Source: Bacteroidales bacterium
GTDB taxonomy: Bacteria; Bacteroidota; Bacteroidia; Bacteroidales; UBA10428
DNA length: 37,644 nt
Direction: 5' to 3'
Assembly: GCA_016935435.1 (NCBI GenBank)
Contig: JAFGQZ010000074.1
Span: 1-37,644 of the forward strand
Numbering within the stretch: position 1 is the stretch's first letter; each line of letters opens with the position of its first letter. Shown here piece by piece: positions 15,929-23,902 of the stretch. The notes under the pieces are model-generated. The model was not told the origin of the DNA, did no database searches, and saw only the letters and a list, made by a program, of their open reading frames with translations. Position numbers and translations under genes: made by a program.

Positions 15929-17215
15929 ATGAATCGGGCAATTCTAAAATTAACCGGCGTATGTTTATTTCTTGTTCTGTCGGCACTTTGTGCCCATAGC
16001 CAGTCGGTTGTTGTCGAAACGCTGATGGATACTAACAAGATTCTGCCTGGACAAAGGGCTATCTTAAAGTTTATTGTAACCGCAAACGAAAACATAAACT
16101 TACAAATGCCCGAGTTTGCCGACTCGCTTTCCGATGGTATTGAAATAATCGGTAATGCAAAGCTGGATACAAGCAAACTTTCGGACAATAATAAAAAAAT
16201 TGAACAAACATTGTCAATTACAGCCTTCGAGCCAGGGCTCCATTACCTTGCCCCGCAGGCTTTTGTTGTATTGCTTCCGGGCAACACCGATACAATTTTT
16301 TCATCGGCCGGTTATCTGATGGTCGATACAGTGGCAATTGATACAACAGGAACTATACGAGACATAAAAAATATAGAATGGGTAATGCCTACACCGCGTG
16401 ATTTATTGCCCTTGTTTATTGTTATGGTCGCCCTGGGCCTGGCGGGCTTTCTTATAGTTTACTTTTGGCCGGGCAAACGAAACAAATTACTTAACAGGCA
16501 ACATCAGGCCGTGGAGCCAGCCTATGCAATAGCGTTGCGCGAGCTGGACAAGCTCAAGGCACAGAAACTCTGGCAGCAAAAGCTTACTAAAGAATACTAT
16601 TCAAGGCTCACCGAAATTATACGTACTTATATCGAGAAACAATTCGGCATTAAGGCCATGGAAGAAACTACTGCAGAAATTCTTTCCGATATACGGAAGT
16701 CTGGACTTGAACCGATGATGAATGTGCCAGACCTGCAAAACCTTTTAAACCTTGCCGACTTGGTTAAGTTTGCCCGCGGTGAGGCCCAACCCGAAGAAAA
16801 CATCGAACATCTCGAAAGGGCATATAGCTTTGTTAAATCGTCGCGACAGGCAATAATGGAATCGGCAATCAAGAACACAACCGAAGATGCCGGTGAAAAC
16901 CTTGCTGATAGCTTTACCCTGGCCGCAAAAATTAAGAATGTGCGCGGCCTGTCGGACAAGCAAATATTTAGCGTACTGGAAAATGGCGGCAGATTGGTGA
17001 AATACCAATATGTTCTTTCGATTATTGTAATGACCTTTTCCTTTACTTCAAAAGCTTACCTTATGCGTGCCGGCGAAAAAGGCCTAAAACAAAGTGTTGT
17101 ATTTATTATAATTACTTTGTTTTTCGGATGGTGGGGCATCCCGTGGGGGCCTGTAAGGTCAGTGGTGGCTTTAAAGAATAATTTCGCCGGGGGTAAAATT
17201 GTTGAACTTGAGTAG
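15929..17215 (+). CDS. Bat-operon membrane protein with C-terminal WWGIPWGP domain
   Basis: The start is set at the ATG at 15929, just after the DUF58 stop, because it begins a signal peptide (MNRAILKLTGVCLFLVLSAL); the longer frame upstream only overlaps the DUF58 gene. A periplasmic beta domain (27-155) precedes a membrane segment at 159-180 (LLPLFIVMVALGLAGFLIVY) and a cytoplasmic helical region (190-310) resembling DUF4381-type proteins that accompany VWA proteins. The last 90 residues (about 340-428) carry two hydrophobic segments and WWGIPWGP at 401-408. To my knowledge this arrangement is more usual as a separate small membrane protein, so a fusion is likely. Confidence 0.8.
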   Translation: MNRAILKLTGVCLFLVLSALCAHSQSVVVETLMDTNKILPGQRAILKFIVTANENINLQMPEFADSLSDGIEIIGNAKLDTSKLSDNNKKIEQTLSITAFEPGLHYLAPQAFVVLLPGNTDTIFSSAGYLMVDTVAIDTTGTIRDIKNIEWVMPTPRDLLPLFIVMVALGLAGFLIVYFWPGKRNKLLNRQHQAVEPAYAIALRELDKLKAQKLWQQKLTKEYYSRLTEIIRTYIEKQFGIKAMEETTAEILSDIRKSGLEPMMNVPDLQNLLNLADLVKFARGEAQPEENIEHLERAYSFVKSSRQAIMESAIKNTTEDAGENLADSFTLAAKIKNVRGLSDKQIFSVLENGGRLVKYQYVLSIIVMTFSFTSKAYLMRAGEKGLKQSVVFIIITLFFGWWGIPWGPVRSVVALKNNFAGGKIVELE

Positions 17216-17225
17216 AATGTTAGTT

Positions 17226-18221
17226 ATGGCAACAATCGATTTTGCAAGGCCTGCATACTTTTATTTGTTATTGGTGCTTATTCCAATAATTGTTTGGTAC
17301 ATATATACTTTCAGAAAGGCCCAGCCTGAACTTAAAACCAGTTCGCTTAGGGCATTTGCAGGCCAGCCTGTTACATGGAAAGTTTATCTTAAGCATTTTG
17401 TTTTTGGGTTACGGTTAATTGCAATTATACTGTTGATAATTGCGCTCGCGCGCCCACAATCGACAAATAACTGGGAGAATACCGAAACGCTCGGTATCGA
17501 TATTATGTTGTCGCTTGATATTTCTGGAAGTATGCTGGCACGCGATTTTAAGCCCGACAGAATTGGTGCGGCAAAGCAACTGGCAACCGAATTTATATCG
17601 GGGCGCCCAAACGACAGAATTGGCCTGGTTGTTTTCAGTGGTGAAAGCTTTACTCAATGTCCGCTTACCAGCGACCATACCGTTTTAATTAACTTGTTCA
17701 ACGAGGTGCAGAGCGGTATAATCGAAGACGGCACAGCAATTGGCGTTGGGCTTGCAAATGCCGTAAAAAGGCTTAAAGACTCCGAGGCGATAAGCAAAGT
17801 AATAATACTACTTACCGACGGGGTAAACAATAGTGGTGCAATTGATCCTTTAACTGCTGCCGACCTGGCTAAAACTTTTGGCATAAGGGTATATACCATT
17901 GGGGTTGGCACGCGTGGCGAAGCCCCATACCCGGCAGTAGATTTTTGGGGCAGGCAGGTGTTCAGGAATATACCGGTGGAAATCGACGAAGAAATACTTG
18001 GGCGCATTGCCGAACTTACCGGAGGGAAATATTTCAGGGCTACCGATAATAATAAACTTCGCGAAATTTATTCTCAGATTGATGAGCTTGAAAAATCAAA
18101 AATAAATGTTAAGGAATATAGCCGGAAGGAAGAAAGGTATATGGTGTTTCTATGGATGGCTTTAGGGCTGATATTGGCCGAAATAATAGTTAAAAAAACT
18201 TTGCTCCGTTCTTTAACATAA
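17226..18221 (+). CDS. batA: Aerotolerance protein BatA (VWA domain)
   Basis: A membrane-anchored VWA protein. Two N-terminal hydrophobic segments (YFYLLLVLIPIIVWYIYTF; FVFGLRLIAIILLIIALARP) precede a VWA domain whose MIDAS motif is SLDISGSM, with GTAIGVGLANAV and LLTDGVNN supplying further metal-site residues. A C-terminal membrane segment (YMVFLWMALGLILAEIIV) closes the protein. The ATG at 17226 is chosen because MATIDFARPAYF matches the usual BatA opening; an ATG at 17217 is also possible. Bat proteins were named for oxygen tolerance in Bacteroides; their biochemical role is not settled. It starts about 10 bases after the previous stop. Confidence 0.92.
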   Translation: MATIDFARPAYFYLLLVLIPIIVWYIYTFRKAQPELKTSSLRAFAGQPVTWKVYLKHFVFGLRLIAIILLIIALARPQSTNNWENTETLGIDIMLSLDISGSMLARDFKPDRIGAAKQLATEFISGRPNDRIGLVVFSGESFTQCPLTSDHTVLINLFNEVQSGIIEDGTAIGVGLANAVKRLKDSEAISKVIILLTDGVNNSGAIDPLTAADLAKTFGIRVYTIGVGTRGEAPYPAVDFWGRQVFRNIPVEIDEEILGRIAELTGGKYFRATDNNKLREIYSQIDELEKSKINVKEYSRKEERYMVFLWMALGLILAEIIVKKTLLRSLT

Positions 18222-18233
18222 AAAAGTACAAAT

Positions 18234-19259
18234 ATGTTTAGGTTTGCGAATAGTAATATTTTATTTCTCTTATTTATTATACCACTGCTCTATGCATGGT
18301 TTACTTTATATCGCAGGGGCCAGAAAAAACGTATTTCAGAATTTGGCGAACCCCGCCTGATAAGTGTGCTTATGCCAGGTTTTTCGGGGGCAAAAGTTCT
18401 TCTGAAATTTTCTATCATAATGGTGGCAGTGGCATTGCTTATTATTGCCCTGGCCCGGCCACAATATGGTTCAAAATTGCGCGAAGTGAAGCAAAAAGGC
18501 ATTGAGCTTATTATTGCCCTTGACGTATCAAACAGTATGCGGGCCACAGATATTGCCCCAAGCAGGCTCGAACGGTCAAAACAGGCGGTAAGCAGCCTTA
18601 TTGGGCGTATGGCAGACGATCAGGTTGGGCTAATTGTGTTTGCCGGCGATGCTTATACACAACTGCCAATAACTTCCGACTATTCTACTGCTAAGCTTTT
18701 TATATCGAACGTAAACACAGAAATGGTTTCGCGGCAGGGTACTGCAATTGGTAAGGCTATTAGCCTGGGCATGAACTCGTTTACCCAAAACGAAAAAACG
18801 TCTAAGGCAATGGTAATTATTTCCGATGGAGAGAACCACGAAGGCGATGCTGTTGAAATGGCAAAAAACGCAGCTGAAAAAGGGATAAAAATATTTACCA
18901 TTGGCATAGGTTCTGGCGAAGGGTCGTTAATACCAGATAAAAGCGGCCGGGGCTTTGTGACTGATAAACAGGGAAACCCCGTTACCAGCCGTATGGATCC
19001 CGATATGCTTGTTAGTATTGCCAATGCGGGTGGTGGTAAATATTTTAGTGCCTCGGTTACAAATGTTGGCCTTAACGATTTGTACAACGAACTTAAAAAA
19101 CTAGAAAAAGCCCTCATTCAGAAACAAACGTATTCTGAATATGAAGATCAATTTACTTTCATTGTTTTTGCCGCACTTGTTTTATTGTTGTTGGATATAC
19201 TTGTGCTGGAAAGAAAAAACAAATGGTTTGGCAATTTTAAATTATTTACCGAATTATGA
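18234..19259 (+). CDS. batB: Aerotolerance protein BatB (VWA domain)
   Basis: A second VWA protein, paralogous to BatA. It has N-terminal membrane segments (ILFLLFIIPLLYAWFTLY; FSIIMVAVALLIIALARP) and a VWA domain with the MIDAS motif ALDVSNSM, GTAIGKAISLGM and IISDGENHEGD. A C-terminal membrane segment (FTFIVFAALVLLLLDILVL) follows. The MIDAS residues are intact in both BatA and BatB, so both may bind metal and a partner. Its stop overlaps the batC start as ATGA. Confidence 0.93.
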   Translation: MFRFANSNILFLLFIIPLLYAWFTLYRRGQKKRISEFGEPRLISVLMPGFSGAKVLLKFSIIMVAVALLIIALARPQYGSKLREVKQKGIELIIALDVSNSMRATDIAPSRLERSKQAVSSLIGRMADDQVGLIVFAGDAYTQLPITSDYSTAKLFISNVNTEMVSRQGTAIGKAISLGMNSFTQNEKTSKAMVIISDGENHEGDAVEMAKNAAEKGIKIFTIGIGSGEGSLIPDKSGRGFVTDKQGNPVTSRMDPDMLVSIANAGGGKYFSASVTNVGLNDLYNELKKLEKALIQKQTYSEYEDQFTFIVFAALVLLLLDILVLERKNKWFGNFKLFTEL

Positions 19260-19930
19260 AACGTTTTATCTTTTATGCCTTAATTTTTTTTGCTGCGCCA
19301 GCTTTTACTCAGTCGGCAGGTAAAATGCTTTGGGGCAATATTAATTATCTGAGGGAAAACTTCAACGAAGCCGATGTTAAATACCGCGAAGCGCTTACGA
19401 AAAAGCCCGAGTTGCCCCAGGCAAATTATAACCTGGGCAATGCCAAATACCGGCAGGAACAATATGGTGCGGCAGCAACCAAATATACCGATGCCATACA
19501 AAAAACCAACAATCCCGAAAAATTATCGCAATACTATTATAATATGGGGAACGCCCATTTTAAAAACAACGATTTTAAAGCCAGCGTTGAAGCTTACAAA
19601 AATGCACTACGACAAAACCCCGAAAATGCCGATGCACGGCATAACCTGGTTCTTGCCCAACAAATGCTGAGGCAGCAGCAACAGCAGGAAGAGCAAAACC
19701 AGCAAGAACAAAATAACGAGGAAAATAAAGAAAATAAAAACGAAGATTCTAAGCAACAGCAACAACAGCAACAACAACAACAAAATATGCAGGTGCAACC
19801 TGGGCAGATATCGAAAGACGATGCCGAAAGGCTTCTTAATGCTTTGGAACAACAAGAGAAACAAGTATTGGATAAGCTTGAAAAACAAAAAGCAGCCGTA
19901 AAAAAAGTTCCGGTCGATAAAGAATGGTAA
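19256..19930 (+). CDS. batC: Aerotolerance protein BatC (TPR protein)
   Basis: A signal peptide (MKRFIFYALIFFAAPAFTQS) is followed by about three TPR units (residues 20-135; AQANYNLGNAKYRQEQYGAA-like pattern) and a low-complexity Gln/Glu/Asn-rich region with a run of ten Gln. The C-terminal helix (DAERLLNALEQQEKQVLDKL) is probably coiled. BatC is thought to be a periplasmic scaffold for the BatA-BatB complex. It overlaps batB by four bases and batD by seven, indicating translational coupling. Confidence 0.92.
   Translation: MKRFIFYALIFFAAPAFTQSAGKMLWGNINYLRENFNEADVKYREALTKKPELPQANYNLGNAKYRQEQYGAAATKYTDAIQKTNNPEKLSQYYYNMGNAHFKNNDFKASVEAYKNALRQNPENADARHNLVLAQQMLRQQQQQEEQNQQEQNNEENKENKNEDSKQQQQQQQQQQNMQVQPGQISKDDAERLLNALEQQEKQVLDKLEKQKAAVKKVPVDKEW
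19754..19783 (+). repeat. CAA/CAG tract encoding ten glutamines in BatC
   Basis: Ten consecutive Gln codons (CAA with interspersed CAG) follow AAG and precede AAT. An earlier Gln/Glu-rich stretch lies at about 19672-19720. The mixed codons suggest protein-level selection more than pure slippage, although in-frame length change remains possible. Confidence 0.8.
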
Positions 19931-21756
19931 AAACTATAACTATGCACATACAGTCTCTAACTATTATACTTTTTCTGGCTAGTCTGTTTCAGCTAAAGGC
20001 ACAGGATTTGGTTTTTAAGGCCTCTGCACCAAAATATGTAAGGGTTGGGGAACAATTTCAGGTTCAGTTTTCAACCAATAAAAGTATCGATGATTTTGTT
20101 CCCCCCTCGTTCGAGAATTTCGATTTTCTTGGCGGGCCTATGCAAAGTTCCAGTTCAAGTTCAACATATATAAACGGAAAACTCGAACATAATACTACCA
20201 TCTCTTTAATTTATTACCTCAGGGCAACAAACCCTGGCGTATATACCCTTGATGCTGCCACTGCAACTTATAAAAGAAAATCAGTTTCTTCAAATGTTTT
20301 AACCATTGAAGTTGTTGGCAACAATCAACAACAGCAAAGCCAACAACAATCGCCAGGGACGCAAAGCAGCTCAACCCCGACAACTACTGAAGACCCCGGC
20401 AATGAAATATTTCTTAGCCTGGTGTTCGATAAGCGGAATGCCTATGTTGGCGAACAAATAACAGCTTATGTAAAAATATACACAAAAGTATCGTTGTCGT
20501 CTATTGAAAGGCAAACCTATAAAGGCCCCGATTTTCCCGGCTTTTTTAAGCAAGATTTGGAAATACCCCCCCTAACCAGTCTCGAAAGGGAAAAAGTGGG
20601 CAACGATATTTATCATTCTGGTGTAATCCAGAAATTTGTTATCTACCCTCAAAAAGCCGGCAAAATTGTTATTGAGCCGTTCGACCTTACTGTTTATTTA
20701 CAGAAACAGGTAAGGCAACCCCGTAGTATTTTCGACGACTTTTTTGGACAGGCATATTCAAATGTTCCTGTAAAGTTAACATCGAAAGCTGTATCGCTTA
20801 ATATTAATGCATTGCCTATACCCCAGCCAGATGGCTTTTCCGGAGCAGTCGGGCATTTCTCGCTAAGTGGCTCGTTGAACACAAACAAAGTAAGAGCCAA
20901 CGATGCTGTTAGTTTTAAAGTTTCTTTATCGGGCAAAGGCAATATTAACCTTATTGAAGGCATTAATACCGACATACCTCCATCGTTTGAAGTTTACGAC
21001 CCGGTTGTTAAAACCGCCCTCGATAAGTCGGGATATGGTGGCAGCAAGGTGTTTGAGATAACTGCTATACCACGCCATGCCGGAAATTTTTCAATAGCAC
21101 CGTTTTCTCTGGTTTATTTTGATCCGGCTTCCGCTACCTATAAGACACTTCGTACCCAGGATTTTAACCTGGAAGTTTACAGGGGGGCAGGCGACAGTTC
21201 ATTGGTAAATGTTTCAGGCTTAAGCAAAGAGGAAGTTGAGCTTTTGGGTAGCGACATAAGGTTTATTAAAACAACAGAAAACTTTAACCGTTCCAATACT
21301 TATACTTTTAGCTCAGTTGTTTTTTATCTGGTTTACCTGGTATGCCTTGTTCTTATTGGGATTGTGTTTTATGTTAAAAGAGAAAAAATTAAACGCAACG
21401 CCGACATGGCCTCGGCAAAACACCGCAAAGCCGGAAGGCTTGCAGGCAAGAGGTTTAAAGTTGCCCGAAATGCTTTAAAACACAATAATTATAGTTTGTT
21501 TTACGATGAACTGTCTAAAGCCCTTTGGGGGTATTTGTCCGATAAACTTTTAATACCAGTATCGTCTTTATCGGCCGATAGTGCCAAAGCTGCCCTTGCA
21601 GGTAAAGGTGTCGATACCTCATTGACAGAGAAATACCTGGGTGTTATTCAAAATTGCGAATTAGCCAGATATGCCAAAGGATTGACAGAGAAAACCCCTA
21701 CTGTACTATACGATGAGGCTGTGAAGGTACTATTGGCAATCGATCAGAAACTATAA
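19924..21756 (+). CDS. batD: Aerotolerance protein BatD
   Basis: A 610-residue exported protein with the oxygen-tolerance (BatD) domain. A signal peptide ends near QLKAQD; the ATG at 19924 overlaps the batC stop, while the ATG at 19942 would give a tighter signal peptide and cannot be excluded. Several beta-sandwich units (for example VGEQITAYVKIYTK and NDAVSFKVSLSGKGNINLIE) are separated by a Q/S/T/P-rich linker near 138-160. A membrane segment at about 460-482 (VVFYLVYLVCLVLIGIVFYV) is followed by a basic cytoplasmic helical tail. It is probably a periplasmic part of the Bat envelope complex. Confidence 0.92.
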   Translation: MVKTITMHIQSLTIILFLASLFQLKAQDLVFKASAPKYVRVGEQFQVQFSTNKSIDDFVPPSFENFDFLGGPMQSSSSSSTYINGKLEHNTTISLIYYLRATNPGVYTLDAATATYKRKSVSSNVLTIEVVGNNQQQQSQQQSPGTQSSSTPTTTEDPGNEIFLSLVFDKRNAYVGEQITAYVKIYTKVSLSSIERQTYKGPDFPGFFKQDLEIPPLTSLEREKVGNDIYHSGVIQKFVIYPQKAGKIVIEPFDLTVYLQKQVRQPRSIFDDFFGQAYSNVPVKLTSKAVSLNINALPIPQPDGFSGAVGHFSLSGSLNTNKVRANDAVSFKVSLSGKGNINLIEGINTDIPPSFEVYDPVVKTALDKSGYGGSKVFEITAIPRHAGNFSIAPFSLVYFDPASATYKTLRTQDFNLEVYRGAGDSSLVNVSGLSKEEVELLGSDIRFIKTTENFNRSNTYTFSSVVFYLVYLVCLVLIGIVFYVKREKIKRNADMASAKHRKAGRLAGKRFKVARNALKHNNYSLFYDELSKALWGYLSDKLLIPVSSLSADSAKAALAGKGVDTSLTEKYLGVIQNCELARYAKGLTEKTPTVLYDEAVKVLLAIDQKL

Positions 21757-21778
21757 GAAGAATAAAAATCTTAGAAAG

Positions 21779-22543
21779 ATGAATAAAAAGATTATTTGTT
21801 TTTTAATATCTATAATCGTTTATCCTGCATTAAATGCTGCAAATACTCTGCCCGACTCGGTTTTTAGTGCAGCTAACAAATTCTATATTGAAAAAAAGTA
21901 CGATAAAGCCGTTGAAACTTACAATATATTAATTGATAAAGGACACAAAACAGCAGGTTTGTTTTTTAATATCGGCAATGCCTATTTTAAAGCTGGCAAT
22001 TATGCCAAGGCTATACTTTTTTACGAACGGGCAAAACTTCTGGCACCATCAGATGCCGATATCGACTTTAACCTGGCTAAGGCAAAAACCTATGTTATCG
22101 ATAAAATTGAGGTAATTCCCGATTTTTTTATAAAGGCATGGTTTAAATCGGTAATAGCCATATTCTCACCAAACCAATGGGCAGGTATTTCTGTTATCTT
22201 ATTTGTGCTTTTTACAATATGTGCACTAATTTATTTGTTAATTATTAAACCTGCGCTGAAAAGATTATCGTTTTATTTGGGTTTTTCTGCTTTAATAATT
22301 GCTTTTTTAGCACTTTTTTTTGCTTTTAAGACCCGGCAATATATCGAAAATTCAATGGGGGCAATAGTTATGTCGCCAACTGTAACAGTAAAAAGTTCGC
22401 CCGACAACGAAAGCACCAACGTTTTTATCATTCACGAAGGCACAAAAGTTTTTATTGTCCGCTCTTTAGATGGTTGGGATGAAATTAAACTTACCGATGG
22501 CAAACAAGGCTGGCTTGAGTCGAGCACAATTGAAAAAATTTAG
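21779..22543 (+). CDS. batE: Aerotolerance protein BatE (TPR and SH3-like)
   Basis: The last gene of the Bat operon. A signal peptide (MNKKIICFLISIIVYPALNA) precedes two TPR-like units (about 25-105), two membrane segments (GISVILFVLFTICALIYLLI and FYLGFSALIIAFLALFFAF), and a C-terminal bacterial SH3-like domain (about 190-254; VTVKSSPDNESTNVFIIHEG, then GWLESSTIEKI). The 254 residues and domain order are typical of BatE. It lies 22 bases after batD and converges on the universal stress gene with only five bases between the stops. Confidence 0.9.
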   Translation: MNKKIICFLISIIVYPALNAANTLPDSVFSAANKFYIEKKYDKAVETYNILIDKGHKTAGLFFNIGNAYFKAGNYAKAILFYERAKLLAPSDADIDFNLAKAKTYVIDKIEVIPDFFIKAWFKSVIAIFSPNQWAGISVILFVLFTICALIYLLIIKPALKRLSFYLGFSALIIAFLALFFAFKTRQYIENSMGAIVMSPTVTVKSSPDNESTNVFIIHEGTKVFIVRSLDGWDEIKLTDGKQGWLESSTIEKI

Positions 22544-22548
22544 CATGC

Positions 22549-23364
22549 TTAATAAAAGCCCCCATATTTGTGCAATTCTATTTTGGGGTTTAATACCATA
22601 ACCGGAATTTTGTGTTTGTTCGATATAAATTTCTGCTCATTCAACCCCAAAAGGTTGCTGAAACGCCCTATATTTTTATGCAGCATAATAATAATAAGCT
22701 GTGCATCAACTTTCTGGGCAAAATCAATGGACGATTCGGTCAGCGATTTTCCTTTTTCTGCAGTAATTATTTCATAGTCGATGTTTTTACCCTCAAGAAA
22801 GCGCTTTGAAAATTCGAGGTTGGCACGAATTTTATAATCAGATGTATTGGGCTTGAACAAATATATTTTTGATGTATAGTATTTCGATAGTGTGCTAATC
22901 CAAACCAGTTTTTCCTTATTTTCTTTTCTGAAATCAATAGGGAATATTACTTTTCTGAAACTTAAACGTTTTGGCGGCGACTGTACAACAATGAACGGGA
23001 TTTTCGAGCCCATCATTACCTTAATAGACCGGCTGCGGAGAAACTTTTCGGAACCCCGGGGTGGTTGGGTTTTCATTATTACCAAAAATGCATCGAGTGT
23101 TTCGGCCACTACCTTTATTACTTTATGCACAACGCCGGGGCGAACCTTAACTTCAACATTTACGTTGTATTTCTGTATTGTTTGCTCAGCAATTTCCTGG
23201 AGCCTCTTTAAATGGCGCGACTCTTCCGAAAGATCGTCAACTATATGGAGCAGCACTATTTCGGCTTCAATAATCTTTGCAAGTATAATGGCATGCTTAA
23301 TGGCATTGTCCGATAATTCGGTGTAGTCGTAGGGTACTAATATTCTGCGAACGTTAGTTGTCAT
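22549..23364 (-). CDS. Tandem universal stress protein
   Basis: Two consecutive UspA-like domains of about 135 residues. The first opens with RRILVPYDYTELSDNAIKHA and ends with GSKIPFIVVQS; the second opens with FRKVIFPIDFRKENKEKLVW and ends with NKHKIPVMVLNP. The ATP-binding glycine pattern G-x2-G-x9-G-S/T is incomplete in both (RGSEKFLRSRSIKVMMGSK in the first), so nucleotide binding is doubtful. No membrane segment is present. These proteins help survival under stress, but the precise role is unknown. It is monocistronic, with a 186-base gap upstream that presumably holds its promoter. Confidence 0.9.
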   Translation of the reverse strand: MTTNVRRILVPYDYTELSDNAIKHAIILAKIIEAEIVLLHIVDDLSEESRHLKRLQEIAEQTIQKYNVNVEVKVRPGVVHKVIKVVAETLDAFLVIMKTQPPRGSEKFLRSRSIKVMMGSKIPFIVVQSPPKRLSFRKVIFPIDFRKENKEKLVWISTLSKYYTSKIYLFKPNTSDYKIRANLEFSKRFLEGKNIDYEIITAEKGKSLTESSIDFAQKVDAQLIIIMLHKNIGRFSNLLGLNEQKFISNKHKIPVMVLNPKIELHKYGGFY

Positions 23365-23550
23365 GGTAAAGACTTTTAATTATTGAAGATAGATAAAATC
23401 ATTTAAATTAAAAAAGGTTCAAATTAACAATTGTATGCAGTGTTATATACGTATTGTTTTTTAATGAGTTAACATTTTAGAAAACGAATTTTTGCGATGA
23501 ATATTGGCCATTAGAACCATACGATAAATTTTAAGAAAGATATTGAAAAA

Positions 23551-23826
23551 TTAAAAACGAATTTCGAAATTCTCGTACCCCAGAATGTTGCCATTAGAAA
23601 CTTTAAGGCTTTTTACGTTCGATACTGAGGGGCCATGATGGCACCATCGTATGAACTCCTCCATATTTTCGGGCAATGCTTCGGCTTCGATATATACATT
23701 ACCGTCGGGCAGGTTTTTTACATAGCCGCTAATATTAAGCAAGATGGCTATTTTTTTTGTGTTGAACCGGAACCCCACCCCCTGTACGTCGCCAAAAACT
23801 GTAATGTTTTTGTGTACTTTTTCCAT
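23551..23826 (-). CDS. acyP: Acylphosphatase
   Basis: Hydrolyses the carboxyl-phosphate bond of acylphosphates such as acetyl phosphate and 1,3-bisphosphoglycerate. The phosphate-binding loop with its Arg is GDVQGVGFRFNT at residues 12-23, and the catalytic Asn sits in GYVKNLPDGNVYIEAE (about 34-49). At 91 residues it has the full family length. It lies downstream of the hybrid kinase gene on the same strand, 76 bases away, so co-transcription with the chemosensory cluster is possible. Its substrate class includes the phospho-donors of receiver domains, but a link is speculation. Confidence 0.93.
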   Translation of the reverse strand: MEKVHKNITVFGDVQGVGFRFNTKKIAILLNISGYVKNLPDGNVYIEAEALPENMEEFIRWCHHGPSVSNVKSLKVSNGNILGYENFEIRF

Positions 23827-23902
23827 GCAATAATGTTGTTATTTCCTACCTGGCAAATGCATGTTTACTGTTACACTGGCGGAAAGAACCTGCCGGGGCA
23901 TT

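Noticed and set aside
19672..19783. Gln-codon tract as a CRISPR or minisatellite array
   Set aside because: It is an in-frame low-complexity region of BatC with mixed CAA/CAG codons and no spacer structure.
22892..23326. 144-residue open frame on the plus strand
   Set aside because: It is entirely antisense to the universal stress protein, whose two domains are clear. The translated sequence is Ser/Phe/Thr-rich shadow sequence.
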